DNA of 64,000 nucleotides from assembly GCF_001424145.1 (NCBI RefSeq), contig NZ_LMQM01000010.1:613038-677037 (forward strand), in the 5' to 3' direction. Below are positions 18,260 through 27,683 of this stretch, piece by piece. A program made the position numbers and the translations under genes. The DNA is from Chryseobacterium sp. Leaf404. GTDB lineage: Bacteria > Bacteroidota > Bacteroidia > Flavobacteriales > Weeksellaceae. The notes beneath the pieces were generated by a model. That model was not told the origin of the DNA and did no database searches. It saw only the letters and a list, made by a program, of their open reading frames with translations. The number at the start of each line of letters is the position of its first letter. Position 1 is the stretch's first letter.

Positions 18260-19249
18260 ATGAAGGAAATACTACAATATCTTTTCAATCATCACACCTT
18301 ATCAAAATCGGAAGCAAAAGCGATTATGATTGAAATTGCCCAAAATAAATTCAACGCAACTGAAGTCACAGCCTTCATCAGTATTTTTCTGATGCGGAAT
18401 ATCACTTTAGATGAACTGAAAGGTTTCAGAGAGGCTTTACTGCAAATGGCTCTTCCTGTAAATTTAAGCACCCGCGACACGATAGACATTGTAGGAACGG
18501 GCGGTGATGGAAAAAATACCATCAACATATCAACGTTAGCAAGTTTCGTAGTGGCAGGAACCGGACAAAAAGTGGCAAAACACGGCAATTACGGAGCTTC
18601 CACAATCACGGGATCGTCTAATGTGATGGAAGCTTTGGGTTATCAGTTTAAAAAAACTTCTGAGGAACTCAATGAAGATTTAGATAAAGCAAACATCTGT
18701 TTTCTGCACGCTCCTTATTTTCATCCTGCATTGAAATCTGTGGTGGAATTGAGAAAATCTTTAGGTCTTAGAACATTTTTCAATCTCCTCGGGCCGCTTG
18801 TGAATCCCGCTAAACCTCAATTTTCTGTGATTGGCGTTTATAATCTTGAAATAGCAAGAATTTATCAATATCTGTTGCAAAAAGAAGAGATAGACTTTGT
18901 TTTGGTTCATGGGATGGATGGTTACGACGAAATCAGTTTGACGCAAGACAGCAAAATCATTACAAAAAGCGGAGAAAACATCTATTCGCCTGAAGATTTA
19001 GGATTTAAAACTGTGGAAGCAGAAAATATCAAAGCCGGAAATACGCCCGAAGAAACGGCACATATTTTCAGAAATATTTTGGAAGGAAAAGGTACAGAAT
19101 CACAAAATGCAGTGGTTTTGTCAAATGCGGCTGTTGCATTATATCACACTAATAAATTTGAAAATTATGAGAACTGTTTAAATTTGGTGAGAGAAAGTTT
19201 GTTTGGCGGCAAAGCGTTACACAGTTTGAATCAATTGATTGAATGCTAA
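18260..19249 (+). CDS. trpD: anthranilate phosphoribosyltransferase
   Basis: Transfers phosphoribosyl from PRPP to anthranilate. The 329-residue protein has the PRPP-binding glycine-rich loop GTGGDGKNTINISTLASF and the segment VAKHGNYGASTITGSSNV, both diagnostic. LGPLVNPAKPQFSVIGVYN follows in the middle of the chain. It ends one base before the start of an unrelated small gene inserted in the operon. Confidence 0.95.
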   Translation: MKEILQYLFNHHTLSKSEAKAIMIEIAQNKFNATEVTAFISIFLMRNITLDELKGFREALLQMALPVNLSTRDTIDIVGTGGDGKNTINISTLASFVVAGTGQKVAKHGNYGASTITGSSNVMEALGYQFKKTSEELNEDLDKANICFLHAPYFHPALKSVVELRKSLGLRTFFNLLGPLVNPAKPQFSVIGVYNLEIARIYQYLLQKEEIDFVLVHGMDGYDEISLTQDSKIITKSGENIYSPEDLGFKTVEAENIKAGNTPEETAHIFRNILEGKGTESQNAVVLSNAAVALYHTNKFENYENCLNLVRESLFGGKALHSLNQLIEC

Positions 19250-19250
19250 A

Positions 19251-19634
19251 ATGAAAACACTTTATCAATCAAAGAACGGCAAGATAGAATTAAAAATTGT
19301 TGGTTACGATGAGCCTAATAATGGGCGCTCACTTCATATTGCAGAATTATATATTCAAAGTAAAGATTATACATCTCAATATTTTGAAAATGGTTGGAAT
19401 AGATTAAACTTTAATTTGGATGATTTCCAATTTGAATCAGCAGATTCAAAATTCATTTTTATTCCTGCGGAAGGAAATAGCTTTTTAATCAATACCAACA
19501 CTTTTGCAATTATAAAATTTCCTTTCAAAGCATTTTCAACGTTTCATTTTAAAAAGAATGAATTTCTTGAAAACAGTGTAAAGATTTATTACAGTGACGA
19601 AACTCTTGAACTGAACTTACCAATAAACGATTAA
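19251..19634 (+). CDS. hypothetical protein inserted in the trp operon
   Basis: A 127-residue protein with no signal peptide and no membrane segment. It is rich in Phe, Asn and Lys and looks beta-rich (KIELKIVGYDEPNNGRSLHI, NRLNFNLDDFQF, KFIFIPAEGNSFLINT). I do not recognise the family. The ATG at 19251 starts one base after the trpD stop, and its stop lies 9 bases before trpC, so it must be co-transcribed and probably co-translated. An in-frame TTG at 19239 inside trpD is a less likely start. Its base composition matches the neighbours. A role in tryptophan synthesis is possible but unsupported. Confidence 0.7.
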   Translation: MKTLYQSKNGKIELKIVGYDEPNNGRSLHIAELYIQSKDYTSQYFENGWNRLNFNLDDFQFESADSKFIFIPAEGNSFLINTNTFAIIKFPFKAFSTFHFKKNEFLENSVKIYYSDETLELNLPIND

Positions 19635-19643
19635 AATCTTAAC

Positions 19644-20423
19644 ATGAACATTTTAGATAAAATTATTGCCACAAAAAAAAGGGAAATATCAGAGTCGAAA
19701 TCTGAGGTTTCAGTTCACCAGTTGAAAGATTCAGAATTTTTCAACAGGAAAGCTTTATCGCTGAAAGAATCATTACAATCAAGATCCGGAATTATTGCCG
19801 AATTTAAAAGAAAATCACCCTCAAAAGGAATTATTAACGACAAAGTTTCTCCACTCGAGGTAGTTTCGGCTTACGAAAAATTCGGAGCGAGCGCTGTTTC
19901 AGTTTTAACGGATAAAGAATTTTTCGGTGGAAGTTTTGACGATATTTTAAATGTAAGAAACCAAATCAACATTCCGATTTTGAGAAAAGATTTTATGATT
20001 GATGAATATCAGTTTTATGAAGCTAAATCAATCGGTGCTGATGTTATTTTGCTCATTGCAGCATGCCTTTCGCCCAGTCAGGTTTCAGAATTTACTGAAT
20101 TGGCACACAGTTTAGAATTAGAAGTTTTACTGGAAATTCACACCGAAGACGAACTTCAGCATATTAACAAAAACGTGGATTTGGTGGGTATCAACAACAG
20201 AAATTTAAAAGATTTTAAAGTTGATCTGCAGCATTCTGTTCACCTCAAAAACATGCTTCCTGAAAACACTTTATCTGTCGCCGAAAGCGGTATTTCCAGT
20301 GAAGAAGATTTTAAATTCCTCAAAGAAAAAGGCTTTGACGGATTTTTAATGGGCGAATATTTTATGAAAAATGAAAACCCCGGAAAAAAATTCGGGGATT
20401 TTATTTCTAATGTTGTTAATTAA
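19644..20423 (+). CDS. trpC: indole-3-glycerol phosphate synthase
   Basis: Closes the indole ring from carboxyphenylamino-deoxyribulose phosphate. It is a 259-residue TIM barrel. The start MNILDKIIATKKREI is typical. Active-site stretches are IIAEFKRKSPSKG, VSVLTDKEFFGGS, PILRKDFMIDEYQ, VGINNRNLKDF and VAESGISSEEDF. It is separate from trpF, unlike the fused E. coli enzyme. It is followed by a short gap made of eight-base repeats. Confidence 0.95.
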   Translation: MNILDKIIATKKREISESKSEVSVHQLKDSEFFNRKALSLKESLQSRSGIIAEFKRKSPSKGIINDKVSPLEVVSAYEKFGASAVSVLTDKEFFGGSFDDILNVRNQINIPILRKDFMIDEYQFYEAKSIGADVILLIAACLSPSQVSEFTELAHSLELEVLLEIHTEDELQHINKNVDLVGINNRNLKDFKVDLQHSVHLKNMLPENTLSVAESGISSEEDFKFLKEKGFDGFLMGEYFMKNENPGKKFGDFISNVVN

Positions 20424-20460
20424 CAGTTTAACAATATAACAGTTTAACAATTTACCAATA
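20421..20460 (+). repeat. octamer tandem repeat between trpC and trpF
   Basis: Five degenerate octamers in a row: TAACAGTT, TAACAATA, TAACAGTT, TAACAATT, TACCAATA. They run from the trpC stop codon (20421-20423) to the base before the trpF ATG, filling the whole gap. Confidence 0.75.
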
Positions 20461-21159
20461 ATGAAAAGCCAAAAGCAAGAAGCCAGTCGCCGACCGCAGG
20501 TTAAAGTCTGTGGTTTGACTCAGCTCAATCAAATCAGTGAACTGATGACCTTGAAAGTTGATTTTTTAGGTTTTATTTTCTATGATAAATCACCAAGATT
20601 TGTTTTGAATCATTTGAGTTTAGATCAAATTTCAACAATAGATCATCAGGGGAAAATAGGCGTTTTTGTGAATGAAACTGTTGGAAAAATTGTTGAAATT
20701 TCAGAAAAGGCAAATTTAAATTTCATCCAGCTCCACGGCGATGAAAATGAGGAATATGTTATCAGGTTGAGGCAGAGGCTAAACGAAAATGTAAAAATTA
20801 TAAAAGTAATCCGAATGGGAGCTTGTAAATCTGAAGTAGAAAACGAAATACAAAAAATCTCAAACCTCACACGAGGCAAAGCCGAACTGAGCGAAGCTAA
20901 ACCTCAAATTTCAAATCTCCTGTTCGATACCGACTCAAAAGCCTTCGGAGGAACCGGAAAAACCTTCGACTGGAATATTTTAAACGAAATCAAAATTCCT
21001 CTTCCCTATTTCCTGAGCGGCGGAATTTCACTGGAAAATGTTGATGAGATTAAAAATCTAATTCAAAAACCATTTGTCCTCGACATCAATTCAAAATTTG
21101 AAACTGAGGCGGGAATTAAAGATTTAGAAAAAATAAAAAAATTATATGCAAAATTATAA
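20461..21159 (+). CDS. trpF: phosphoribosylanthranilate isomerase with repeat-derived insertions
   Basis: Isomerises phosphoribosylanthranilate. The TIM-barrel motifs are VKVCGLT near the start, [33 protein letters not shown] and [11 protein letters not shown]. At 232 residues it is longer than the usual 200-215. Two pieces account for this: an N-terminal extension of about 14 residues ([13 protein letters not shown]) and an insertion of about 20 residues before [12 protein letters not shown]. Both map onto seven-base tandem repeats in the DNA. The enzyme core looks intact. It overlaps trpB by 14 bases. No other usable start was found closer to VKVCGLT. Confidence 0.9.
   Translation: MKSQKQEASRRPQVKVCGLTQLNQISELMTLKVDFLGFIFYDKSPRFVLNHLSLDQISTIDHQGKIGVFVNETVGKIVEISEKANLNFIQLHGDENEEYVIRLRQRLNENVKIIKVIRMGACKSEVENEIQKISNLTRGKAELSEAKPQISNLLFDTDSKAFGGTGKTFDWNILNEIKIPLPYFLSGGISLENVDEIKNLIQKPFVLDINSKFETEAGIKDLEKIKKLYAKL
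20464..20498 (+). repeat. heptad array encoding the TrpF N-terminal extension
   Basis: Directly after the trpF ATG come five degenerate heptads: AAAAGCC, AAAAGCA, AGAAGCC, AGTCGCC, GACCGCA. They are translated as part of the N-terminal extension. The seven-base period matches the intergenic arrays elsewhere in the window. Confidence 0.65.
20856..20920 (+). repeat. heptad-flanked in-frame insertion within trpF
   Basis: AATCTCA and AACCTCA (20856-20869) are followed by about 30 unrelated bases (20870-20899). Then come AACCTCA, AATTTCA and AATCTCC (20900-20920). The reading frame is kept, and the encoded segment is extra relative to ordinary TrpF proteins. Confidence 0.65.
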
Positions 21160-22354
21160 AAATCCTGACCAAAACGGATATTACGGCGAATTTGGAGGAG
21201 CTTTCATCCCCGAAATGCTCTACCCGAATGTGGAAGAGCTTCAGAAAAATTATTTGAAGATAATCGAATCTGAAGAATTTCAAAATGAATACCAAGATCT
21301 ATTAAAAAATTATGTTGGACGTGCTACTCCACTCTATTTTGCGAAAAATTTAAGTGAAAAATACAGCACAAATATTTATCTCAAAAGAGAAGACCTCAAT
21401 CACACCGGAGCGCATAAAATAAACAATGCTTTGGGGCAGGTTTTGCTGGCAAAACGTTTGGGAAAAACCAGAATCATCGCCGAAACAGGAGCCGGACAAC
21501 ATGGCGTTGCAACTGCAACAGCCTGCGCGCTATTAGGTCTGGAATGCATCGTTTACATGGGCGAAATCGACATCGCCAGACAGGCTCCGAATGTTGGACG
21601 AATGAAAATGCTGGGAGCAAAAGTCGTTCCCGCAACTTCTGGTTCAAAAACCCTGAAAGACGCAGTTAATGAAGCACTTAAAGACTGGATCAACAATCCT
21701 GTGACTACTCATTATGTGATTGGAAGTGTTGTGGGGCCACATCCGTTTCCAGATCTGGTGGCGAGATTTCAGAGTATTATTTCAAAGGAAATTAAAGAAC
21801 AGCTTATCGAGCAGACTGAGAGTGAAAATCCCGATTATGTAATTGCCTGTGTGGGCGGAGGAAGTAATGCTGCAGGAACATTCTATCATTTTGTGGAAGA
21901 AGAAAATGTGAAAATCATTGCTGCAGAAGCAGGTGGTTTTGGTGTACAGTCCGGAAAATCCGCTGCGACTACTTTTCTGGGAACTTTAGGCGTTTTGCAT
22001 GGGAGTAAAAGCCTGGTCATGCAGACTAACGACGGTCAGGTTATCGAGCCCCACTCCATTTCTGCAGGTTTGGATTATCCCGGAATAGGGCCTTTTCATG
22101 CACATTTGTTTCAGGAAAAACGTGCTGAATTTTTCAGTATTAATGATAATGAAGCATTGCAATCTGCATTTGATTTAACAAAAATGGAAGGGATTATTCC
22201 AGCTTTGGAAAGTGCACATGCTTTGGCGGTTTTAGATAAAAAGAAATTTAAGGAAGACGACATTGTTGTCATTTGTTTGAGCGGGCGTGGCGATAAGGAT
22301 ATGGAAACGTATTTGAAAATGCTGGATGAGGGAAGCGGGAAGATGGATGTTTGA
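21146..22354 (+). CDS. trpB: tryptophan synthase beta subunit
   Basis: The PLP enzyme that joins indole and serine. It has 402 residues. Start [20 protein letters not shown]; the PLP lysine is Lys91 in [29 protein letters not shown] and the phosphate-binding [10 protein letters not shown] are present. This is the common TrpB1 type. Translation starts inside the end of trpF (14-base overlap), so the two are coupled. A gap of 162 bases with degenerate CCATCAT-like repeats separates it from trpA. Confidence 0.96.
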   Translation: MQNYKNPDQNGYYGEFGGAFIPEMLYPNVEELQKNYLKIIESEEFQNEYQDLLKNYVGRATPLYFAKNLSEKYSTNIYLKREDLNHTGAHKINNALGQVLLAKRLGKTRIIAETGAGQHGVATATACALLGLECIVYMGEIDIARQAPNVGRMKMLGAKVVPATSGSKTLKDAVNEALKDWINNPVTTHYVIGSVVGPHPFPDLVARFQSIISKEIKEQLIEQTESENPDYVIACVGGGSNAAGTFYHFVEEENVKIIAAEAGGFGVQSGKSAATTFLGTLGVLHGSKSLVMQTNDGQVIEPHSISAGLDYPGIGPFHAHLFQEKRAEFFSINDNEALQSAFDLTKMEGIIPALESAHALAVLDKKKFKEDDIVVICLSGRGDKDMETYLKMLDEGSGKMDV

Positions 22355-22516
22355 TTTTGCTGTAAAACAAATTTCCTTCAAAAATTCAAACGGATGATTT
22401 AACAAAGTATTCGATTCAATCCTAATCAGCTATATTGAACAAAAAAAAATAAAAAAATCCATCAGTGACCAACATAACACCCATCATCCATCACCCAACC
22501 CAATAAAAAATCAACA

Positions 22517-23269
22517 ATGAATCACAATAAAACCCAACCCAAACTCAACATCTACTTCACAGCAGGAATTCCCCAGCTTGAAGACACCACAGAAATCATC
22601 AGACTCGTACAGGATTCGGGAGCGGACATGATGGAAATAGGAATGCCATATTCTGATCCCGTTGCAGATGGACCGGTTATTTCTCAGGCTCACGAACTGG
22701 CTTTAAAAAACGGAATGACGATTGAAAAACTATTTTCACAACTAAAATCTATTAAAAACGAAATCAGAATTCCGATTATTTTAATGGGTTACATCAATCC
22801 TGTTTTAAGTTTTGGATTTGAAAGCTTCTGTAGAGAATGTTCAGAAAGTGGTATTTCAGGATTGATTATTCCGGATTTGCCGGCGATAGAATTTGAATTA
22901 AATTATCAGAATATTTTAAAACAGTTCAATTTGAATTTCACATTTCTCGTCACTCCGGAAACTTCCGATGAAAGAATTTTATATCTCGATTCTTTAAGTT
23001 CAGGATTTCTGTATGCGGTAAGTTCGTCTTCCACCACCGGAAATGACCAGGTAATTTTAAAAAATGAAGATTACCTGTCAAGGCTGGCATCGCTCCCGTT
23101 AAAAAATCCGGTGATGATTGGTTTCGGAATTAAATCGAAAGAAGATTTTGAAAACGTAACCGAAAAAGCAGACGGCGGAATCATCGGAACTGCCTTTGTG
23201 AACGTCCTTTTACAAAATAGAGATTGGAAGACAAAAGCCATAGATTTCATCCATTCTATAAAAGCGTAA
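22517..23269 (+). CDS. trpA: tryptophan synthase alpha subunit
   Basis: Cleaves indole-3-glycerol phosphate and channels indole to TrpB. It is a 250-residue TIM barrel. The catalytic pair is Glu40 in MEIGMPYSDP and Asp51 in VADGPV. YAVSSSSTTGND and IGFGIKSKEDF form the phosphate site. It is the last trp gene. The 162-base trpB-trpA gap has no obvious hairpin with a T tract, so it is probably in the same transcript. lipB follows 32 bases later. Confidence 0.95.
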   Translation: MNHNKTQPKLNIYFTAGIPQLEDTTEIIRLVQDSGADMMEIGMPYSDPVADGPVISQAHELALKNGMTIEKLFSQLKSIKNEIRIPIILMGYINPVLSFGFESFCRECSESGISGLIIPDLPAIEFELNYQNILKQFNLNFTFLVTPETSDERILYLDSLSSGFLYAVSSSSTTGNDQVILKNEDYLSRLASLPLKNPVMIGFGIKSKEDFENVTEKADGGIIGTAFVNVLLQNRDWKTKAIDFIHSIKA

Positions 23270-23301
23270 AAATTAGTAAATTTGTTTCATCAAAGTAAAG
23301 C

Positions 23302-24042
23302 ATGAATACACATCAAAATAAGGTCGTAGAATTTGAAGATTTAGGCATCAGAGAATATCAGCCCGCATGGGATTATCAGGAAAAACTGATGAAAGATATT
23401 ATTGACATCAAAATCAAAAACCGCGATTTAGCTCCTGAAAATCATATTACAACGCCCAATCATTTTCTTTTGGTAGAACATCCCCATGTTTACACCCTCG
23501 GAAAAAGCGGACATGAAGACAATATGCTCGCCGGAATTGATAAACTAAAAGAAATCGACGCCACTTTTGTAAAAGTAAACCGCGGCGGAGACATTACCTA
23601 TCACGGTTTCGGACAAATTGTTGGCTACCCGATTTTAGATCTTGAAAATTTCTTCACCGATATTCATTTATACATGCGAAATCTTGAAGAGGTGATTATC
23701 AGAACAATGGCTGAATTTGGCATAAAAGGTGAACGTTCACCGGGAGAAACCGGAGTTTGGCTGGATGTCGGAAAACCTTACGCCAGAAAAATCTGTGCAA
23801 TGGGCGTGAAAGCCTCAAGATGGGTTACACTTCATGGTTTTGCCCTCAACATCAACACCGATATGCGTTATTTCGAATACATCATCCCCTGTGGCATCAA
23901 AGACAAGCAGGTTACTTCCCTAAAAAGAGAGCTTGAAAGAGACCTGACTCCTGAAGATATGGACGACATCAAAGCCAGAATCAGAAAGCATTTTGAGAAT
24001 GTTTTTGAAGCGGAATTGGTGAGTGAAAGCTTTATAAAATAA
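23302..24042 (+). CDS. lipB: octanoyltransferase (lipoate biosynthesis)
   Basis: Moves octanoyl from acyl carrier protein to lipoyl domains. It has 246 residues. The family signature is NRGGDITYHGFGQ (93-105), and HPHVYTLGKSG precedes it. The catalytic dyad is Lys163 in ARKICAMGVK and Cys197 in IIPCGIKDKQV. It may be read through from the trp operon, since only 32 bases separate it from trpA. A functional link to tryptophan is not expected. LipA is not in the window. Confidence 0.94.
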   Translation: MNTHQNKVVEFEDLGIREYQPAWDYQEKLMKDIIDIKIKNRDLAPENHITTPNHFLLVEHPHVYTLGKSGHEDNMLAGIDKLKEIDATFVKVNRGGDITYHGFGQIVGYPILDLENFFTDIHLYMRNLEEVIIRTMAEFGIKGERSPGETGVWLDVGKPYARKICAMGVKASRWVTLHGFALNINTDMRYFEYIIPCGIKDKQVTSLKRELERDLTPEDMDDIKARIRKHFENVFEAELVSESFIK

Positions 24043-24187
24043 ATTTTTAATGATATGAAATCTGTTTCTTTTGGAGTAGATTTTTTCGTCTACATTTTCT
24101 AATAGATTTGAATTATTTTTTTTTATTTTTAACAAATTATAGTTTGGATTGACGTAATGCGTGAAGCCAAATTTTATCTTCAATTGT

Positions 24188-24997
24188 ATGAAAGCAGTAC
24201 TATACATAAGTTTATTATTATTTTCAATTAATTTGTTTGGACAAACAAAAGAGCAAAAGACTGAATCTTTGATTAAGGAATTAGGTTATTTTGGCTCAAT
24301 GAAAAGTGCTCTTTTTGATTATCACCTCAAAAATTTGAAAAATTTTGTTGACAAAAATGATAATAGAATTGAAGTTCTTGAGAATAAGTTAAGTGACAAT
24401 GAAATCATAAAAAGACTCTCAAATGCTTACTCCAAAATTTTTTCTCAAAAAGAAATTGAGGAATTATACAAATTTTTCAATTCTGAAACAGGAAAAAAAT
24501 ATTCTAAAAGTCAAAATGATGTTGAAAATAAAATAAAAGATAACTTCATTGATATATTTGAGGAGATAAATCAAATTCAAGAAGAAAATCAAGAGAAACA
24601 AAATAACCAAGGATCATATTTGACAAAATTTTTCGATACAAAATTTGACAAACCAGACGGATTTTACTTGGTGACAGAGAATAGAATTAACAAAGAAGAA
24701 AGGAAATTAGAATTAGAGGAAAAACCATCTTTTACTCCAAATGATATTGAAGAAATCAAATCTAGTTATGATGACTTAGGAAATTTAATTATTGACATTA
24801 AATTTAAGGTTACTTCTGCAAAAAAATTAAAAGAAATTACTGCTAAAAATATAAATAAAGGAATGGCAATAATTGTTGATAAAAAAATTATAAAAATGCC
24901 TGTAATATCATCTGAAATTCCTGATGGAAAATTACAAATATCAGGAATGTTCACAGTGGAAGAAATTAAAAACATCGTTAATAAATTAAAAAAATAA
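24188..24997 (+). CDS. secreted DUF2059-like protein
   Basis: A 269-residue protein with signal peptide MKAVLYISLLLFSINLFGQ. The ATG at 24188 is preferred over the frame's earlier ATG at 24161, because it gives a clean signal sequence. Residues about 75-115, with FSQKEIEELYKFFNSETGKK, resemble the DUF2059 helical segment. The C-terminal half is Lys/Glu-rich with alternating beta-like stretches. The gene is markedly more AT-rich than its neighbours, which may hint at acquisition. The function is unknown. Confidence 0.6.
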   Translation: MKAVLYISLLLFSINLFGQTKEQKTESLIKELGYFGSMKSALFDYHLKNLKNFVDKNDNRIEVLENKLSDNEIIKRLSNAYSKIFSQKEIEELYKFFNSETGKKYSKSQNDVENKIKDNFIDIFEEINQIQEENQEKQNNQGSYLTKFFDTKFDKPDGFYLVTENRINKEERKLELEEKPSFTPNDIEEIKSSYDDLGNLIIDIKFKVTSAKKLKEITAKNINKGMAIIVDKKIIKMPVISSEIPDGKLQISGMFTVEEIKNIVNKLKK

Positions 24998-25157
24998 CAA
25001 CTTCTGATAACATAGGTAACAGTTGCACAACCTTTTAATTTTCCAATTTTTCCGCTTCGCAAAGTCTCCGACTTTGAGGCCATAAAAACCCTTAAAAAAA
25101 ACTTATCCCAAAGCTCTTAGAAATGGCGTTGTTGTATTCCCAACACCTATAACCCAT

Positions 25158-25188
25158 AAAAAAAACCATTCTTTCGAATGGTTTTTTT
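25158..25188. terminator. bidirectional terminator
   Basis: CCATTC (25166-25171), a TTTC loop and GAATGG (25176-25181), flanked by eight A before and seven T after. It works in either direction. It ends bglX on the minus strand, three bases past its stop, and could also end the plus-strand gene at 24188. Confidence 0.85.
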
Positions 25189-25191
25189 CAC

Positions 25192-27519
25192 TTACTTCGT
25201 CCAGTTGATTTTTGAGTGTTTCACTTCTTCAGAATTGGTACCAATCATGATATCAAATTCTCCGGCTTCCCAATCATATTTTAAATCTCCGTTGTAGAAT
25301 TTAAGATTTTCAGGTGTGATGTCAAAAGTTACTTTTTTAGATTCTCCTTTTTTCAGCATCACTTTTTGGAAACCTTTCAACTCCTTTACAGGTCTTGTGA
25401 TAGTTCCTACTAAATCTCTGATGTATAACTGTACCACTTCTGCTCCATCATAATTTCCGGAATTGGTTACTGTAACCGAAGCCTCAACCGTTTGATTTCC
25501 TTTTGGATTTGCATTGGAAACAGTTACATCAGAATAATTAAATTTTGTATAACTCAAACCATATCCAAACGGATATAGCGGCGTATTACACTCATCCATA
25601 TAATTCGAACGGAAACGCTCAAACTGACATTTTTCAACCAGTTTCTGATCTAAAGGACGGCCTGTATTTTTGGCATTATAATAAATTGGAACCTGTCCAA
25701 GACTTCTTGGGAACGTCATCGGAAGTTTACCTGAAGGATTTACTTTTCCGAAAAGAACATCAGAAATCGCATTTCCGGCTTCTGAACCTGCAAACCATGC
25801 ATTTAAAATAGCATCTGGAGCATCTTTCACATTCGTTAAAGCTAAAGGACGACCCGTGAAAAGTACCATGGCGATTGGTTTTCCGGTTTTTTTCAATTCA
25901 TTCAACAAATCGACCTGAGACTGCGGAATGGTAATTTCAGTTCTTGATGACGATTCTCCGCTCATTTCTGCAGATTCTCCGATGGCCAAAACGATAACGT
26001 CTGCCTGGTTCGCAATATCAACAGCTTCTTTTAATAAAGCTTCTTTTGAACGGTTGTCTCTGTCGGTTTTTTTACCGTGAGCTGCATAAATATCTTCTAA
26101 TTTAGCATCGTAATCGATGTTCGCTCCTTTTGCAGAAAGGAATTTCACTTCTTTCCCATAATTTGCCTGAAGACCCTGCATTAAATTGATTGCGTTGGCA
26201 TGTTTTGAAGCTACGCTCCAGGTTCCGGGCATATTCATTGAATTGTTAACCAACGGACCGATTACTGCAACCGTTCCGGATTTTTTCAATGGTAAAACCT
26301 GATTTTCGTTTTTCATCAAAACCATCGACTGAGCTGCTGCACTTCTTGCAATGTTGCGGTTTTCCATGTTATAAACCTCTTTTGCCGCAAGTTTTACATC
26401 TCCGTGTTTGTAAGGATTGTCGAATAAACCTAAATCGTATTTCGCTTCCAGAATTCTTTTAGCAGCCATATCGATTTCGGCCTGAGTCACTTTTCCTTCC
26501 GACAGAGATTTTTTTAATGTAGTTAAAAAGCCTTCTCCAACCATGTCCATATCAACTCCAGCTTTTAAGGCTAAAGCTGAAACTTGCTTAAGGTCTCCCA
26601 TTCCGTGATCTACCATTTCGTTGATTCCCGTGTAATCTGTAACAACAAAACCTTTGAATTTCCATTGGTTTCTCAACACTTCAGTCTGCAACCATCGGTT
26701 TCCTGTTGCAGGAACGCCGTCAACTTCATTAAATGAAGCCATCACCGAAGCTACACCCGCATCTACAGCAGCTTTGTATGGTGGGAAATATTCGTTGAAC
26801 ATTCTCACGTGGCTCATGTCAACCGTGTTGTAATCTCTACCCGCTTCACCGGCTCCGTACAGTGCAAAATGTTTTACACAGGCTAAAATATTAGTTCCAT
26901 TTGCTAAATCTTTACCCTGATAACCATACACCATGTTTTTAGAAATTTCACTTCCTAAATACGGATCTTCCCCAGAACCTTCAGAAACCCTTCCCCATCT
27001 CGGTTCGCGTGAAATATCCACCATTGGAGAAAAGGTCCAGTTGATTCCGTCTGATGCGGCTTCTCTTGCGGCAACTTTTGCAGACTGCTGAACTAAATTC
27101 ATATCCCACGAAGCTGCCAATCCCAATGGAATCGGGAATGTAGTTTCGTAACCATGGATAACATCCATTCCGAAAATCAAAGGAATTTTCAGGCGGCTGT
27201 TTTCTACTGCTACTTTCTGTACGGCTTTGATTTTCTCAGCTCCTTTTATATTGAAAAGTCCTCCGACTAATCCCTGCTCTACTTTTTTTCCGATGTCTGA
27301 ACTTTTCGCAAGACCTGTGGTAAAATCTCCTGAACTCGGTAAATTCAGCTGCCCTATTTTTTCGTCTAAGGTCATTTTAGCCAATAGTGCATCAACAAAG
27401 GCTTTTTTCTTTGACTGATATTGTGCAGTCTGGTAAGACTGAACGGGCTTTGTGACCATTTCCTGTGCTGAAAACATCGGCGCAAGGGCTAATGTTGCAA
27501 TTACAATTAACTTTTTCAT
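25192..27519 (-). CDS. bglX: beta-glucosidase, glycoside hydrolase family 3
   Basis: A 775-residue secreted enzyme that removes glucose from the non-reducing end of beta-glucosides. The signal peptide is MKKLIVIATLALAPMFSAQ. The GH3 N-terminal barrel has GMDVIHGYETTFPIPLG, CVKHFALYGAGEAGRDYN and the nucleophile region GFVVTDYTGINEM, in which Asp of TDY is the expected nucleophile. The alpha/beta sandwich has SGESSSRTEI, and a C-terminal fibronectin III-like domain follows (VTVTNSGNYDGAEVVQLYI). It belongs to the PUL with GH144 and SusCD, where it would finish oligosaccharide breakdown. Confidence 0.93.
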   Translation of the reverse strand: MKKLIVIATLALAPMFSAQEMVTKPVQSYQTAQYQSKKKAFVDALLAKMTLDEKIGQLNLPSSGDFTTGLAKSSDIGKKVEQGLVGGLFNIKGAEKIKAVQKVAVENSRLKIPLIFGMDVIHGYETTFPIPLGLAASWDMNLVQQSAKVAAREAASDGINWTFSPMVDISREPRWGRVSEGSGEDPYLGSEISKNMVYGYQGKDLANGTNILACVKHFALYGAGEAGRDYNTVDMSHVRMFNEYFPPYKAAVDAGVASVMASFNEVDGVPATGNRWLQTEVLRNQWKFKGFVVTDYTGINEMVDHGMGDLKQVSALALKAGVDMDMVGEGFLTTLKKSLSEGKVTQAEIDMAAKRILEAKYDLGLFDNPYKHGDVKLAAKEVYNMENRNIARSAAAQSMVLMKNENQVLPLKKSGTVAVIGPLVNNSMNMPGTWSVASKHANAINLMQGLQANYGKEVKFLSAKGANIDYDAKLEDIYAAHGKKTDRDNRSKEALLKEAVDIANQADVIVLAIGESAEMSGESSSRTEITIPQSQVDLLNELKKTGKPIAMVLFTGRPLALTNVKDAPDAILNAWFAGSEAGNAISDVLFGKVNPSGKLPMTFPRSLGQVPIYYNAKNTGRPLDQKLVEKCQFERFRSNYMDECNTPLYPFGYGLSYTKFNYSDVTVSNANPKGNQTVEASVTVTNSGNYDGAEVVQLYIRDLVGTITRPVKELKGFQKVMLKKGESKKVTFDITPENLKFYNGDLKYDWEAGEFDIMIGTNSEEVKHSKINWTK

Positions 27520-27683
27520 GTATCTATCTTCTTAAATTATATTTTTCTTTTTGTTTTAATTTTAATTTCTCAACGCAATGTTCGCTACGATTTTGATCTA
27601 AATCGTCCTGCCTACTTTTCGCAAAGGCATTTCACTTAACAAAGACAAGTTTAAATTACATTAATCAGAAACTTTCTTTTAAA

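Noticed and set aside
24076..24093. Hairpin GTAGA/TCTAC after lipB as a terminator
   Set aside because: The stem is only five pairs and the downstream T tract is weak. It is not enough to call a terminator.
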